Of a stretch of DNA of 64,000 nucleotides, positions 15,197 to 24,026 are shown piece by piece. The stretch lies in the NCBI RefSeq assembly GCF_904067045.1, contig NZ_CAJFDC010000001.1, positions 1-64,000 on the forward strand, in the 5' to 3' direction. How positions within the stretch are numbered: position 1 is the stretch's first letter; every line of letters starts with the position of its first letter. The notes below the pieces were generated by a model, which was given only the letters and a program-made list of their open reading frames with translations, was not told the origin of the DNA and did not search any database. The translations under genes were made by a program, and so were the position numbers. Source of the stretch: Pseudomonas sp. FEN (GTDB lineage: Bacteria; Pseudomonadota; Gammaproteobacteria; Pseudomonadales; Pseudomonadaceae).

Positions 15197-16003
15197 ATGA
15201 AAGCGCTGATACTGCTCACCACACTGTTGTCCTGCTCGCCCCTTTATGCCGCACAGCTGGAACTGCCCCAGGGCTCCACCAGCCGGATCTGGCAAACCGA
15301 GGAGCTGCTGGGCCAGGCCCAGACCATCACGGTCAAGGATGATGTCTCGTACAAACGCGACATGACCTATCGCGCCGTGCCGATGGCCGTCCTGCTGCAA
15401 GGTCTCAAGGCCGATGATCACCTGCAAGCGATAGCGTTGGATGGCTTCGCCGCCGAGATGAGTGCCGCGCCCCTGTTGAATCGTCAAGGGGCGCAGGCCT
15501 GGCTGGCGGTGGAAGATCCGCGCCAGCCATGGCCAGCACTGGCCGACGGCAAGCCCAGTGCCGGGCCGTTCTACCTGGTCTGGAGCAACCCCCAGGCCGG
15601 CCATGTCAGCCCCGAGCAATGGCCCTTTCAGATAGCGGCTATCAAGCGCCTGGCGCCGGTGGCCGAACGCTTCCCGGCCCTGCGACCGGACCCGAAGCTG
15701 GCGTCCAATGACCCGGTGAACAAGGGCTTCGCGCTGTTCCAGAAAAACTGCCTGGCCTGTCATCGGCTCAACGGCGCCGGCGATGCGCAGGTCGGGCCGG
15801 ACCTGAACCTGCCCTACAACCCCACCGAATACTTCGCCGCGGGCTACCTCAAGCGCTATATCCGCGATCCGCAGAGCCTGCGGCACTGGCCGCAGGCAAA
15901 GATGCCGGCATTCGCCCCGGCGGTGCTGCCGGACGCCGAACTGGATCAACTGCTGGCCTATTTGAAGCATATGGCCAAGCGCAAGATAGCGACACCCTTG
16001 TAG
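15197..16003 (+). CDS. Periplasmic c-type cytochrome
   Basis: 268 residues from the ATG at 15197 (the frame is open further upstream but with shadow-like sequence). Signal peptide MKALILLTTLLSCSPLYAA; one heme site CLACH near residue 190; a downstream Met for the sixth ligand in KMPAFAP. The first 160 residues form a separate domain with no motif I can name, perhaps a molybdopterin-like or SoxX-like accessory domain. Electron carrier in the periplasm; partner unknown. Confidence 0.82.
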   Translation: MKALILLTTLLSCSPLYAAQLELPQGSTSRIWQTEELLGQAQTITVKDDVSYKRDMTYRAVPMAVLLQGLKADDHLQAIALDGFAAEMSAAPLLNRQGAQAWLAVEDPRQPWPALADGKPSAGPFYLVWSNPQAGHVSPEQWPFQIAAIKRLAPVAERFPALRPDPKLASNDPVNKGFALFQKNCLACHRLNGAGDAQVGPDLNLPYNPTEYFAAGYLKRYIRDPQSLRHWPQAKMPAFAPAVLPDAELDQLLAYLKHMAKRKIATPL

Positions 16004-16119
16004 GGCGCGGATGACGGGTGATGGTCGACTGGATGCTGCTCCATGTCAACGTTGACGTCCATCGCGAGCAACCGAGCGTCGGCCGGCTGCTCCTATAGAA
16101 AGGACCGTGCGTTCTTCCG

Positions 16120-16923
16120 TTATTGCTGCTGCACCGAGAGTACCGGAGCCGGCGCTACCAGCACCTTGGCGTGCATCTGCTCGCCGCCACCGCCCCGGCG
16201 CATGCCCCGCACCGGGCAGGCGTCGAGGTAATCCAGGCCCACCGCCAACTTCAGATGGCGCTCCGGCCGGGACAACTGGTTGGTCACATCGAAGCTGTAC
16301 CAGGCATCGTCCAGCCAGGCTTCGGCCCAGGCATGACTGGCCAGGTGTTCGCTGTTCTCGCTGTACAGATAGCCCGACACATAACGCGCCGGAATCCCCA
16401 GGCTGCGCGCGCACGCCAGGAACGCGTGGGTGTGGTCCTGGCATACTCCGGCCCGCCGGGCAAAGGCCTGGGCGGCGCTGGTATCGACTTCGGTGGCGCC
16501 CGGCGTGTAGGTCATGTGCTGGTTCAACGCCTGCATCAGGTCAATCAGCGCGCTGCGATCACGGCGCTTGTGACATTGCTTGTCGGCGAAGCCGCGCAGG
16601 GCATCGTCCGGCTCCGTCAGGCGGGTCATGCGCAAGAACGGCAAAGCCGACTGGCTCTCGTGCTCGGCCTCGCGCTGCTCGTCGATATCCACCTGGCCAC
16701 GGGCGCCGATGATAATGGCTTCATGGGGCTCGTCCAGGGTCAGCACATGCAGGATGTTGCCGAACGGATCGAGCTGCGCCCGCACCGGACGCGGCAGGTC
16801 CAGTTGCCAGCTGAGCACGTGCTGGCGCTCGCTGTCGTGGGGGGTCAGGCGCAGGTACTGGATGCTCGCCCGCACCTGATCCTCGTAGTGATAGGTGGTT
16901 TCGTGGCTAATGGAAAGTCTCAT
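16120..16923 (-). CDS. Transglutaminase-like cysteine protease family protein
   Basis: 267 residues. The N-terminal beta-rich part (MRLSISHETTYHYEDQV) is the bacterial transglutaminase N-terminal region. The core has Cys in RAGVCQDHTHAF, His in SHAWAEAW and Asp in SFDVTN, the Cys-His-Asp triad. Probably hydrolyses or transfers at an amide bond. It is the third gene of a unit with the alpha-E and ATP-grasp genes; its start overlaps the alpha-E stop (ATGA), so they act together. Confidence 0.88.
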   Translation of the reverse strand: MRLSISHETTYHYEDQVRASIQYLRLTPHDSERQHVLSWQLDLPRPVRAQLDPFGNILHVLTLDEPHEAIIIGARGQVDIDEQREAEHESQSALPFLRMTRLTEPDDALRGFADKQCHKRRDRSALIDLMQALNQHMTYTPGATEVDTSAAQAFARRAGVCQDHTHAFLACARSLGIPARYVSGYLYSENSEHLASHAWAEAWLDDAWYSFDVTNQLSRPERHLKLAVGLDYLDACPVRGMRRGGGGEQMHAKVLVAPAPVLSVQQQ

Positions 16924-17870
16924 GCGGCCTCCAGGTAGGAGCTGTGTATGGCGTTGCCCAGTTCGGCAACCAGGGGAATGAACTCGGTCAGCCAGGTGTG
17001 CAGGCCTTCGTCGAGGATCTCATCGATACCGGTGTAGCGCAGTCGCGCGTCCATCTCCGCGGCCAGGCGCTGGGCCGGCCGGCCGTTGATGCCCGGCAGG
17101 CTGGCGAGAATCTGATCGATTTCTTCGGTACAGGCGCGCAACGAGCGCGGCACGTCGGCACGCAACAGCAGCAGTTCGGCAACCTGCCGCGCCCCCGGGG
17201 CATCACGGTAGATCTCGGTGTAGGCCTCGAACGAGGACAACGCCCGCAGCAATGCGCTCCACTGGTAATAGGCGTGGGCCGTGCCATCGCTGACCGCGTC
17301 GGCCTGGTCGCCGGCCATGTCGTAGCGGGCATCCAGCAGGCGCAGGGTATTGTCGGCCCTCTCGATAAAGGTCCCCAGGCGAATGAAACGAAAGGCATCG
17401 TTACGCATGATGGTGCCGTAGGACGCCCCGCGAAACAGGTGGGAACGCTCCTTGATCCACTCGCAGAAACGGCTCATGCCATACCGCCCGAGGCCCTGGT
17501 CGGCAATGCCGCGAATCTCCAGCCAGGTGGCGTTGATGTTTTCCCACATGTCCGCGGTAATCCGCCCACGCACCGCATGGGCACTGGCCCGTGCGGCCCG
17601 CAGGCAACTGAAGATGCTCGCCGGGTTGGCCGCGTCCAGGGCGAAGAAATGCAGCAACCGGTCGGCATGCAGCTCGCCATGGCGTTCCAGGTAGTCGTCG
17701 AGGGTGCCGGTGATCAACAGCGGCATGGCCATTTCATGCAGACCGTCGCCACGACCGTCCTGCGGCATCAACGACAACGAATAACTCACGTCGAGCATCC
17801 GCGCGAGGTTTTCCACGCGCTCCAGATAGCGCGACATCCAATACAAATCCGAGGCAGTTCTACTTAGCAT
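16920..17870 (-). CDS. Alpha-E domain-containing protein (DUF403)
   Basis: 316 residues, nearly all alpha-helical: MLSRTASDLYWMSRYLERVE at the N terminus is the signature start of the alpha-E family, and SRFCEWIKERSHLFRGAS, RLGTFIERADNTLRLLD and YQWSALLRALSSFEAY follow. The function is not established; the family nearly always occurs with a circularly permuted ATP-grasp and a transglutaminase-like protein, as here. Situated 11 bases after the ATP-grasp gene. Confidence 0.9.
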   Translation of the reverse strand: MLSRTASDLYWMSRYLERVENLARMLDVSYSLSLMPQDGRGDGLHEMAMPLLITGTLDDYLERHGELHADRLLHFFALDAANPASIFSCLRAARASAHAVRGRITADMWENINATWLEIRGIADQGLGRYGMSRFCEWIKERSHLFRGASYGTIMRNDAFRFIRLGTFIERADNTLRLLDARYDMAGDQADAVSDGTAHAYYQWSALLRALSSFEAYTEIYRDAPGARQVAELLLLRADVPRSLRACTEEIDQILASLPGINGRPAQRLAAEMDARLRYTGIDEILDEGLHTWLTEFIPLVAELGNAIHSSYLEAA

Positions 17871-17881
17871 GTCAGGCTTCC

Positions 17882-19291
17882 TTAATCCTCGACCACCCAG
17901 GTGTCCTTGGTGCCGCCGCCCTGGGACGAGTTCACCACCAGGGAGCCTTCGCGCAGTGCGACACGGGTCAGCCCGCCCGGCACGACACGGGTCTCACGAC
18001 CGGAGAGGACAAATGGACGCAGATCGATGTGGCGTGGGGCAATGCCGCTCTCGACAAAGGTCGGGCAGGTCGACAGGGACAACGTCGGCTGGGCGATATA
18101 GGCATGGGGCTTGGCCTTGAGCCGGGCGCGGAAATTCTCGATTTCCGCGGCGCTCGCCGCCGGCCCCACCAGCATGCCGTAGCCGCCCGAGCCCTGGGTT
18201 TCCTTGACCACCAACTCCGGCAGATGCGCCAGCACGTGGGAGAGTTCCTCGGGCTTGCGACACTGCCAGGTCGGCACGTTCTGCAGAATCGGCTCTTCAT
18301 CCAGGTAGAAACGGATCATGTCGGTGACAAACGGGTACACCGACTTGTCGTCCGCCACGCCCGTGCCGATGGCATTGGCCAGCACCACATTGCCGGACCG
18401 GTAGGACGACAGCAGCCCGGGCACGCCAAGCATCGACTCGGGGTTGAAGGCCAGCGGATCGAGGAACGCATCGTCGAGGCGGCGGTAGATCACATCCACC
18501 TGTTTCGGGCCGTCAGTGGTACGCATGAAGACTTTGTCGTCACGCACGAACAGGTCGGCGCCCTCCACCAGTTCCACGCCCATTTCCCGGGCCAGGAACG
18601 CGTGCTCGAAGAACGCGCTGTTGAAGCGCCCGGGCGTCAGTACCACCACGCTCGGGTTGTCCAAGGGGCTTGAGCTTTTCAGCGTGTCGAGTAACAGGTT
18701 GGGGTAATGGTCGATTGGTGCGATGCGCTGGGCGGCGAACAGCTCGGGGAACAGGCGCATCATCATCTTGCGGTCTTCGAGCATGTAGCTCACGCCGCTG
18801 GGGGTGCGCAGGTTGTCTTCCAGGACGTAGTAGGTGCCGTCGCCATCCCGGACCAGATCGACCCCGGAAATATGCGAGTAGATGTCACGGTGCAGGTTCA
18901 AGCCCTGCATCGCCAGTTGGTACTGCTCGTTGGCCAGCACCTGTTCGGCGGGAATGATCCCGGCCTTGATGATGCGTTGCTCGTGATAGAGGTCGGCGAG
19001 AAACATGTTCAGCGCCTTGACCCGCTGGATGCAACCGCGTTCCACGACGCGCCATTCACTGGCGGGAATGCTGCGGGGAATGGTGTCGAACGGGATCAGG
19101 CGTTCGGTGCCCTGCTCGTCTCCATAAAGGGTGAAGGTAATCCCGGCGCGATGAAACAGCAGATCGGCCTCGCGTCGCCGTTGTGCCAACAACTCCTCAG
19201 GGGTATCGGCCAGCCAACGAGCAAACTCCCGGTAATGCGGGCGGACCTGGCCGCCGGCATCGTACATCTCGTCAAAATAGGTGCGGATCAT
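17882..19291 (-). CDS. Circularly permuted type-2 ATP-grasp protein (DUF404/DUF407)
   Basis: 469 residues. MIRTYFDEMYDAGGQVRPHY starts the family; LVRDGDGTYYVLEDNLRTPSGVSY lies near 145, VKETQGSGGYGMLVGP near 335 (ATP-grasp glycine loop) and the C-terminal SSQGGGTKDTWV. It should form an amide or peptide-like bond with ATP. First gene of the ATP-grasp, alpha-E, transglutaminase unit; the substrate is unknown and a peptide ligase role is inferred from the fold. Confidence 0.9.
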   Translation of the reverse strand: MIRTYFDEMYDAGGQVRPHYREFARWLADTPEELLAQRRREADLLFHRAGITFTLYGDEQGTERLIPFDTIPRSIPASEWRVVERGCIQRVKALNMFLADLYHEQRIIKAGIIPAEQVLANEQYQLAMQGLNLHRDIYSHISGVDLVRDGDGTYYVLEDNLRTPSGVSYMLEDRKMMMRLFPELFAAQRIAPIDHYPNLLLDTLKSSSPLDNPSVVVLTPGRFNSAFFEHAFLAREMGVELVEGADLFVRDDKVFMRTTDGPKQVDVIYRRLDDAFLDPLAFNPESMLGVPGLLSSYRSGNVVLANAIGTGVADDKSVYPFVTDMIRFYLDEEPILQNVPTWQCRKPEELSHVLAHLPELVVKETQGSGGYGMLVGPAASAAEIENFRARLKAKPHAYIAQPTLSLSTCPTFVESGIAPRHIDLRPFVLSGRETRVVPGGLTRVALREGSLVVNSSQGGGTKDTWVVED

Positions 19292-19521
19292 GCCGTGCTC
19301 CTTGTCACCCGGTCACAAGAGCCTTCGCAAGGCCCGTGCCATCGGCATAAACGCTTTAATATCAAACAGTTGGATAATCATCCAACCTGCGCCGCACCAT
19401 AGCTGTGCAGTAAACGCCCCAATGCGAGAAGCCGCGCCTCATTGCGAATCAGGCTTTGCCTGTCACCAGCATAGCCAGAGTTTGCGCACCTGCCCGGGTG
19501 GCCTTTTTTTGTGCGCGCGAA

Positions 19522-19551
19522 CAAAAACGGCCAACCCTTGGGTCAGCCGTT
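19522..19551 (-). terminator. Terminator after the RraB-like gene
   Basis: On the minus strand AACGGCTGACCC pairs with GGGTTGGCCGTT around a 2-nt loop and is followed by TTTTTGT. Confidence 0.75.
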
Positions 19552-19571
19552 GCCGGTGGAAGGAAGTATTT

Positions 19572-19910
19572 TCAATTGAGCGCTCGAACCGGATGCTTGA
19601 CGCCCCAACCCTCGATAGTACCGCCCAGGGGCTCGACCACCGCCCCGAAGTTCTGCTCGAAGTCACCGATACCGCCATAGGTGGCGTACATCACCTTGCT
19701 CAGTTCCAGGTACCAGGCACCGTCGTCCCGGACACTGACCTGGGCATTCAAGGATTCACCGCGAAACTTGCCTGCCGCCCTGCGCGCCCGCTCCTCGTCC
19801 GGGAAAACGGCATAGAACTCGATGGGATGGATGCGTGCGAAATCGAAACCGCCTTCTTTCATGCGGCGCAGCACGTGGCTGCTGATGTCTTCTTGATAGG
19901 CTGTGCTCAT
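19572..19910 (-). CDS. RraB-like (ribonuclease E inhibitor B family) protein
   Basis: 112 residues. N-terminal MSTAYQEDISSHVLRRMKE, then IEFYAVFPDEERARRAA and WYLELSKVMYATYGGIGDFEQ, with WGVKHP at the end: the small ferredoxin-like RraB/DUF695-type fold. In E. coli RraB binds and inhibits RNase E; whether this protein does so is not shown by the sequence. Its own terminator follows at 19522-19551, so it is monocistronic. Confidence 0.72.
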   Translation of the reverse strand: MSTAYQEDISSHVLRRMKEGGFDFARIHPIEFYAVFPDEERARRAAGKFRGESLNAQVSVRDDGAWYLELSKVMYATYGGIGDFEQNFGAVVEPLGGTIEGWGVKHPVRALN

Positions 19911-20111
19911 GAAACGTCCTCCTCAGCAAGCGTTGGATAGACTTTCCGTACTCCCGAAACCAGACACCGAACAGCGCTGGCGTTACAGCAACCGGGAAAC
20001 AAGCATGTAGCTGACAAGATCAGACCGCTAGCGAATCATTCGCTGATCTCCCTTGCAGAGTAGCGCGATGCCATCGCCTCTGCCAGGGGGAATGCAGATG
20101 AAAAAACGCGG

Positions 20112-20348
20112 TCAGGGTAAAGGCGTGATGCTGATGATCTGGATGCTGTTCTGATCTTTCAAGCTCTTGACCGTCGGCTCCGAAGTTCGGCCCTCCAGGT
20201 CATTGAGGTCCAGCGTGGCGGGAATCGGCAACAGCTTGGCGCGAATCAATCGCGCGGCTTGCTCCAGATCCGGTTGGCTTGTGCAGTCGAAGTGCTCCGT
20301 GCCCTGCACACCATGATCGTCGACGAAGGTAACTACCCACTTGCTCAT
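20112..20348 (-). CDS. Small hypothetical protein
   Basis: 78 residues from the ATG at 20348 (GAGGA 10-14 bases upstream; the longer frame starts in unlikely sequence). Soluble, mixed alpha/beta: KWVVTFVDDHGVQGTEHF, then LEQAARLIRAKLL and a C-terminal strand IQIISITPLP. No family recognised. Confidence 0.55.
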   Translation of the reverse strand: MSKWVVTFVDDHGVQGTEHFDCTSQPDLEQAARLIRAKLLPIPATLDLNDLEGRTSEPTVKSLKDQNSIQIISITPLP

Positions 20349-20460
20349 CGATGCGTCCTCGGTAAAGCCCAGGAATGGGCTTACTACATCTGGACTGTAA
20401 GGCACGAAAGATCGTTCAACCCACTTTGAGCGGATAAAACCCCGAACAACGTCACCTAAC

Positions 20461-20551
20461 CTGTAGGAGCCAGCTTGCTGGCGATGGCGAGTTCTCAGGC
20501 GACAGCGATGTCGAGCAGTAGATCGCTATCGCTGGCGAGCCAGCTCCTAAC
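20461..20551. repeat. REP-like inverted pair
   Basis: Two imperfect copies of gtaggagccagcttgctgg face each other (left at 20463, right ending at 20551), the common intergenic element of P. fluorescens-group genomes. Confidence 0.75.
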
Positions 20552-20591
20552 GGGTCCATGAGTGTACCGACAGGCCGCGCCAGTCAGTTCC

Positions 20592-21197
20592 TCACTTTTC
20601 GGCACGCTCCTTCAGGGCCTTGAGGGTATTGAACGGCGCATCGACCACGAACTTGTTGGCCAGCCACGAAGGCACGCTGCCGCCCGGCTCGGTATGCACC
20701 TGATAAGTCACTTCGGTCATGCCACCGTCCTTGGGTACCAGCTTCCAGAAACCCTCCACCTGGGCGACACGGACATAGCCCTTCTCTTCCGGCAGGTAGC
20801 TCGGTACTTCCTTGAGCGCACGGGTCAGGCTGCCGTCAGCGCCCTTGGTGGTGGTGATCTGCAGGATCGAGTCGCGATCGGTGACCGGGAACGGCGCCTT
20901 GAACTGGGTGTAGGTCCAGCTCAGGTCACCGTCTTTCTTCAGCAGCTTCTGCGACTTGCACTCGTGAATCCAGGCACAGGCCCCGACCGCGTCTTCCTGC
21001 AGCGCCTGGATCTTCGCCACCGGCGCCTTGATCAGGGTCACGCCACGGTAGGCCTTGTACTTGGAGTTGGCCACTTCACTCAGGGAGACCTTGATACCGT
21101 CCTGGTCCTTGGCCGTTTCCCAGCTCTCCGCGCAAGCGGTACCGGTCAACAGGACAGTCAAACCACAAACCACAGCCATTCGATGCAGCGAACTCAT
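20592..21197 (-). CDS. START-domain (lipid-binding) exported protein
   Basis: 201 residues from the ATG at 21197. N-terminal signal peptide MSSLHRMAVVCGLTVLLTGTACA. The mature part has the START/Bet v1 pattern: WETAKDQDGIKVSLSEV, the YKAYRGVTLIKAP strand, CAWIHECK, FPVTDRDSIL near residue 95, and a C-terminal amphipathic helix (FNTLKALKERAEK). Likely binds a hydrophobic ligand in the periplasm. No operon partner. Confidence 0.82.
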   Translation of the reverse strand: MSSLHRMAVVCGLTVLLTGTACAESWETAKDQDGIKVSLSEVANSKYKAYRGVTLIKAPVAKIQALQEDAVGACAWIHECKSQKLLKKDGDLSWTYTQFKAPFPVTDRDSILQITTTKGADGSLTRALKEVPSYLPEEKGYVRVAQVEGFWKLVPKDGGMTEVTYQVHTEPGGSVPSWLANKFVVDAPFNTLKALKERAEK

Positions 21198-21240
21198 TGT
21201 TGTATTCCTTATTGTTGAAGTTCCGGTCATTGAACACACC

Positions 21241-21495
21241 TTATGCCGCTGTCATTTGCTCCCACCAGCCGATCAGGCGGATCGCCTCTTCACGGCTGCC
21301 GCCACAAACCTCGGGATCGGCCTGGAAAGCCCCGCATACAGGAGGCCGTTCAGGTTTGCCAAACAGACCGCAGAGATTTTCCGGCGAGAGATGCAGGCAA
21401 CGTTCTCCCGCCGGCTTACCGTTGGGCATGCCTGGAATCGGCGTACTGATGGAAGGGGCAATGCAACAAGCGCCACAGCCCTCACGGCACTTCAT
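21241..21495 (-). CDS. YkgJ-family cysteine cluster protein
   Basis: 84 residues with the conserved cysteines of the family: CREGCGACC at the N terminus, then CLHLSPENLCGLF, and CGAF near the end. The eight or so Cys suggest a zinc or Fe-S site. Function unknown for most members. The ATG at 21495 has GGAG upstream. Confidence 0.85.
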   Translation of the reverse strand: MKCREGCGACCIAPSISTPIPGMPNGKPAGERCLHLSPENLCGLFGKPERPPVCGAFQADPEVCGGSREEAIRLIGWWEQMTAA

Positions 21496-21644
21496 GACGA
21501 CACGCTCCTGATAAGGGAAAAGGTGTGTGGAGGACAGAGTAACCGCTAAAACGGCTGTTTAAAATTGGTCGCACAATTGTTTTTCATGGATAAGGCCGAT
21601 GACCGAGCAGTCACCGACGAAGCGTCGTAAGAGTAGCCTCGGTT

Positions 21645-22166
21645 TCACTGTTTGAATTGAAAATCCAGGGCCGCCCCATCGACTTCCTTGCGATTCTCGT
21701 TGCGCAGCTGCAGATCCATTTCATTCTTGAGCAAACGCCCGTTGAGCTGGAAAGACGTCTGCTCGGGGTTCTTTTCGATGAACAGCGGTGGCAACAGCGG
21801 CCGACTTTTCGACAAGGGCACCGTGCCCAATGGCTCAAGGCGCTTGACCATGTCCTGGGGCAGGCTCAGATCCAGCTTGGCCGGTGGCAGCGTGGTTTTC
21901 AGCGCGTCACTGGCCGGGACGGATTTGGCGGCGATGGGCGCACGCCTCTTGAGCTTGCCCCGCGCAACCTTCTGGCTCGTGGTCCGCTTGGCCGGCAGCG
22001 TTTTTTTCTTCACCAGCTTGACGCTGCTGGCCGGAGTCCCGAGCGCCCCTTTCGCCGTCGCCGCGGGCACATGGGTGTCCTCGGCCTGCACCGCCACGGC
22101 AGCCCCCGTACCGACACCGACCAACAGGACCATCAACAGCAAACGAATGGAAAGAATCGCTTTCAT
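21645..22166 (-). CDS. Hypothetical exported Lys/Pro-rich protein
   Basis: 173 residues from the ATG at 22166. N-terminal signal peptide MKAILSIRLLLMVLLVGVG, then a basic, Ala/Pro/Lys-rich region (KKKTLPAKRTTSQKVARG) and a C-terminal part with LPPLFIEKNPEQTSFQLNG. In Pseudomonas similar proteins are sometimes labelled as translation initiation factor 2, which I consider misleading. Monocistronic; function unknown. Confidence 0.65.
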   Translation of the reverse strand: MKAILSIRLLLMVLLVGVGTGAAVAVQAEDTHVPAATAKGALGTPASSVKLVKKKTLPAKRTTSQKVARGKLKRRAPIAAKSVPASDALKTTLPPAKLDLSLPQDMVKRLEPLGTVPLSKSRPLLPPLFIEKNPEQTSFQLNGRLLKNEMDLQLRNENRKEVDGAALDFQFKQ

Positions 22167-22270
22167 AGGCTCTACGGCAGGGACGACAGAGGGCCCATAT
22201 GCTCGCCTGTTGAGCGCCGCATGACAAGCAGGCCGATCATCAAGGATCGCTCCTGCCTGTCCACGGGACT

Positions 22271-23713
22271 TCACAAGAGTCCGGCCGCCGTCTCCTGGCA
22301 CAGCTGGCTGGCCAACATGCCGAGTGTCATCAAGGCCCGCTCGGCCTCGCGATTCCAGGGGATCCCGCAGTTGAGCCGGATACAGTGATTGAACTGCTCG
22401 GTGTTACTGAAGATCAGCCCGGGAGCGATACTGATGCCCTGCTGCAGCGCCCGCACGTGCAACTCCTGGGTGTTGACCCGTCCGGGCAGGCTGACCCACA
22501 GGATGAAGCCACCAGTGGGCCGGGTCATCTGCGTGCCTTCCGGGAAGTACTGCTGTACCGCCAACTGGAAGGCGCTGAGGTTCTTGCGATACTCCTGGCG
22601 GATATAGCGCAGGTGGCGGTCGTAGCCGCCGTTTTCCAGGTAGGCCGCCACCCCCATCTGCGTCACGCTGCACGCCGAGTGGGTGCTGAAGGTCTGCAAG
22701 CGCTGGATTTCCTGCTGGAATTTGCCGGCAATCATCCAGCCGATCCGCACTCCGGGCGACAGGGTCTTGGAAACACTCGAGCAGTAGATCACCCGGTCCA
22801 GGCGGTCATAGGCCTTGAGCGCCTTGGTCCGGCCGACTTCGAACATCAACTCGCCATAGATATCGTCTTCGACGATCTGGATATCGAAATCCGAAGCCAG
22901 GCGCAGCAACTGTTTCTGCCGCTCTTCCGGCATGGTCCCACCCAGCGGATTGCTCAGTCGGGTGGTCAGGACCAGGGCCTTGATCGACCATTGGTTGGCC
23001 GCCAGTTGCAGGGCCTCCAGGCTCATGCCGATGGCCGGGTCGCTGGGAATCTCGATGACTTTCAGGCCCAGCAGGTCGGCCAGTTGCAGCAGGCCGTAGT
23101 AGGTCGGCGACTCGGCGGCGATCAGGTCGCCGGGGCGGGTCAGGACCCGTAGCGACATCTGCAGGGCATCCACGCAACCGTGAGTGATCACCACTTCCGA
23201 GGGATCGACCACCACCCCGGCATCGCGCATGCGAATCGCCACCTGGCGGCGCAACGGCTCGAAGCCGGGGCTGAACATGTAGCTGAAGGCCCGTGGGCTA
23301 TGAAAGCGCGTGACCTTGGCCAACTGCTGGTGCAGCGCGCGTACCGGCAGGTAGTCCACCGACGGCACCGCCGTGCCGAAGGGAAACACCCCCTCACGGC
23401 GGGACTCGACCAGTACCTGCTGGATAATACTGCTGCGGGTGACCAGCCCTGGCCGTTCGACCCGGGCGATGTCCGGCGTGGGCGCGGTCAGGGCCGGGGT
23501 CTGGTGAACGTAGTAGCCCGATTGCGGCCGCGCGCGGATCAGCCCCTGGTCTTCCAGGTTGGCATAGGCCTGCAGCACCGTGGCGTGGCTGACATTGAGC
23601 TGCGAGCTCATCTTGCGCACCGACGGCACGCGCTCGCCCGGCTGATAGACGCCCCGCCGGATATCCTCGGCGAGCTGCTGAGCAATACGTTGGTAGAGCA
23701 ATAGGTTGGTCAT
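22271..23713 (-). CDS. MocR-type regulator (GntR winged helix fused to an aminotransferase-like domain)
   Basis: 480 residues. A GntR winged helix fills residues 1-75 (YQRIAQQLAEDIRRGVYQPGERVPSVRKMSSQLNVSHATVLQAYANLEDQGL). The rest is a class I aminotransferase fold with the PLP-binding lysine in CSSVSKTLSPGVRIGW. MocR proteins bind PLP or an amino acid and control transport or vitamin B6/GABA genes. No obvious target gene adjoins; the promoter region right of it holds a GTTTCAAAGTGTACTGGCAC-type repeat. Confidence 0.9.
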   Translation of the reverse strand: MTNLLLYQRIAQQLAEDIRRGVYQPGERVPSVRKMSSQLNVSHATVLQAYANLEDQGLIRARPQSGYYVHQTPALTAPTPDIARVERPGLVTRSSIIQQVLVESRREGVFPFGTAVPSVDYLPVRALHQQLAKVTRFHSPRAFSYMFSPGFEPLRRQVAIRMRDAGVVVDPSEVVITHGCVDALQMSLRVLTRPGDLIAAESPTYYGLLQLADLLGLKVIEIPSDPAIGMSLEALQLAANQWSIKALVLTTRLSNPLGGTMPEERQKQLLRLASDFDIQIVEDDIYGELMFEVGRTKALKAYDRLDRVIYCSSVSKTLSPGVRIGWMIAGKFQQEIQRLQTFSTHSACSVTQMGVAAYLENGGYDRHLRYIRQEYRKNLSAFQLAVQQYFPEGTQMTRPTGGFILWVSLPGRVNTQELHVRALQQGISIAPGLIFSNTEQFNHCIRLNCGIPWNREAERALMTLGMLASQLCQETAAGLL

Positions 23714-23870
23714 GAAGCAGCACTCGGTTTCAACGGCATTTTTATTCTTGGAGGCAACAATACCGGAACAGTTTCAAAGTGTACTGGCACAGTTTCTACA
23801 ATAGTCGACAATACAGTGACAAGAGAAGCAAAACTGTACGGGCGCAGCGATCTTCTGAACAACGCGTACC

Positions 23871-23940
23871 CTGTAGGAACCCGGCTTGCTGGCGATGGCG
23901 TCCGGGCGGGCCTCATCGCAGGCAAGCCAGACTCCTACAA
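23871..23940. repeat. REP-like inverted pair
   Basis: ctgtaggaacccggcttgct and its inverted partner ending ccagactcctaca; same element type as at 20461. Confidence 0.7.
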
Positions 23941-23973
23941 AGATTCGTGGTGTTTTCGAAGGCGTAACGGCCA

Positions 23974-24008
23974 TAAAAAAACCCGGCGTCTTGCGCACGC
24001 CGGGTTTT
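23974..24008 (-). terminator. Terminator of the OmpA-like lipoprotein operon
   Basis: AACCCGGCGT/ACGCCGGGTT stem with a 7-nt loop, followed on the minus strand by TTTTTTTA; AAAAAAA on the other side. Confidence 0.88.
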
Positions 24009-24026
24009 CAAGGAAGCGGCCCGCCG

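Noticed and set aside
20461..20551. Repeats in several intergenic regions as a CRISPR array
   Set aside because: They are isolated inverted REP pairs without regular spacers.
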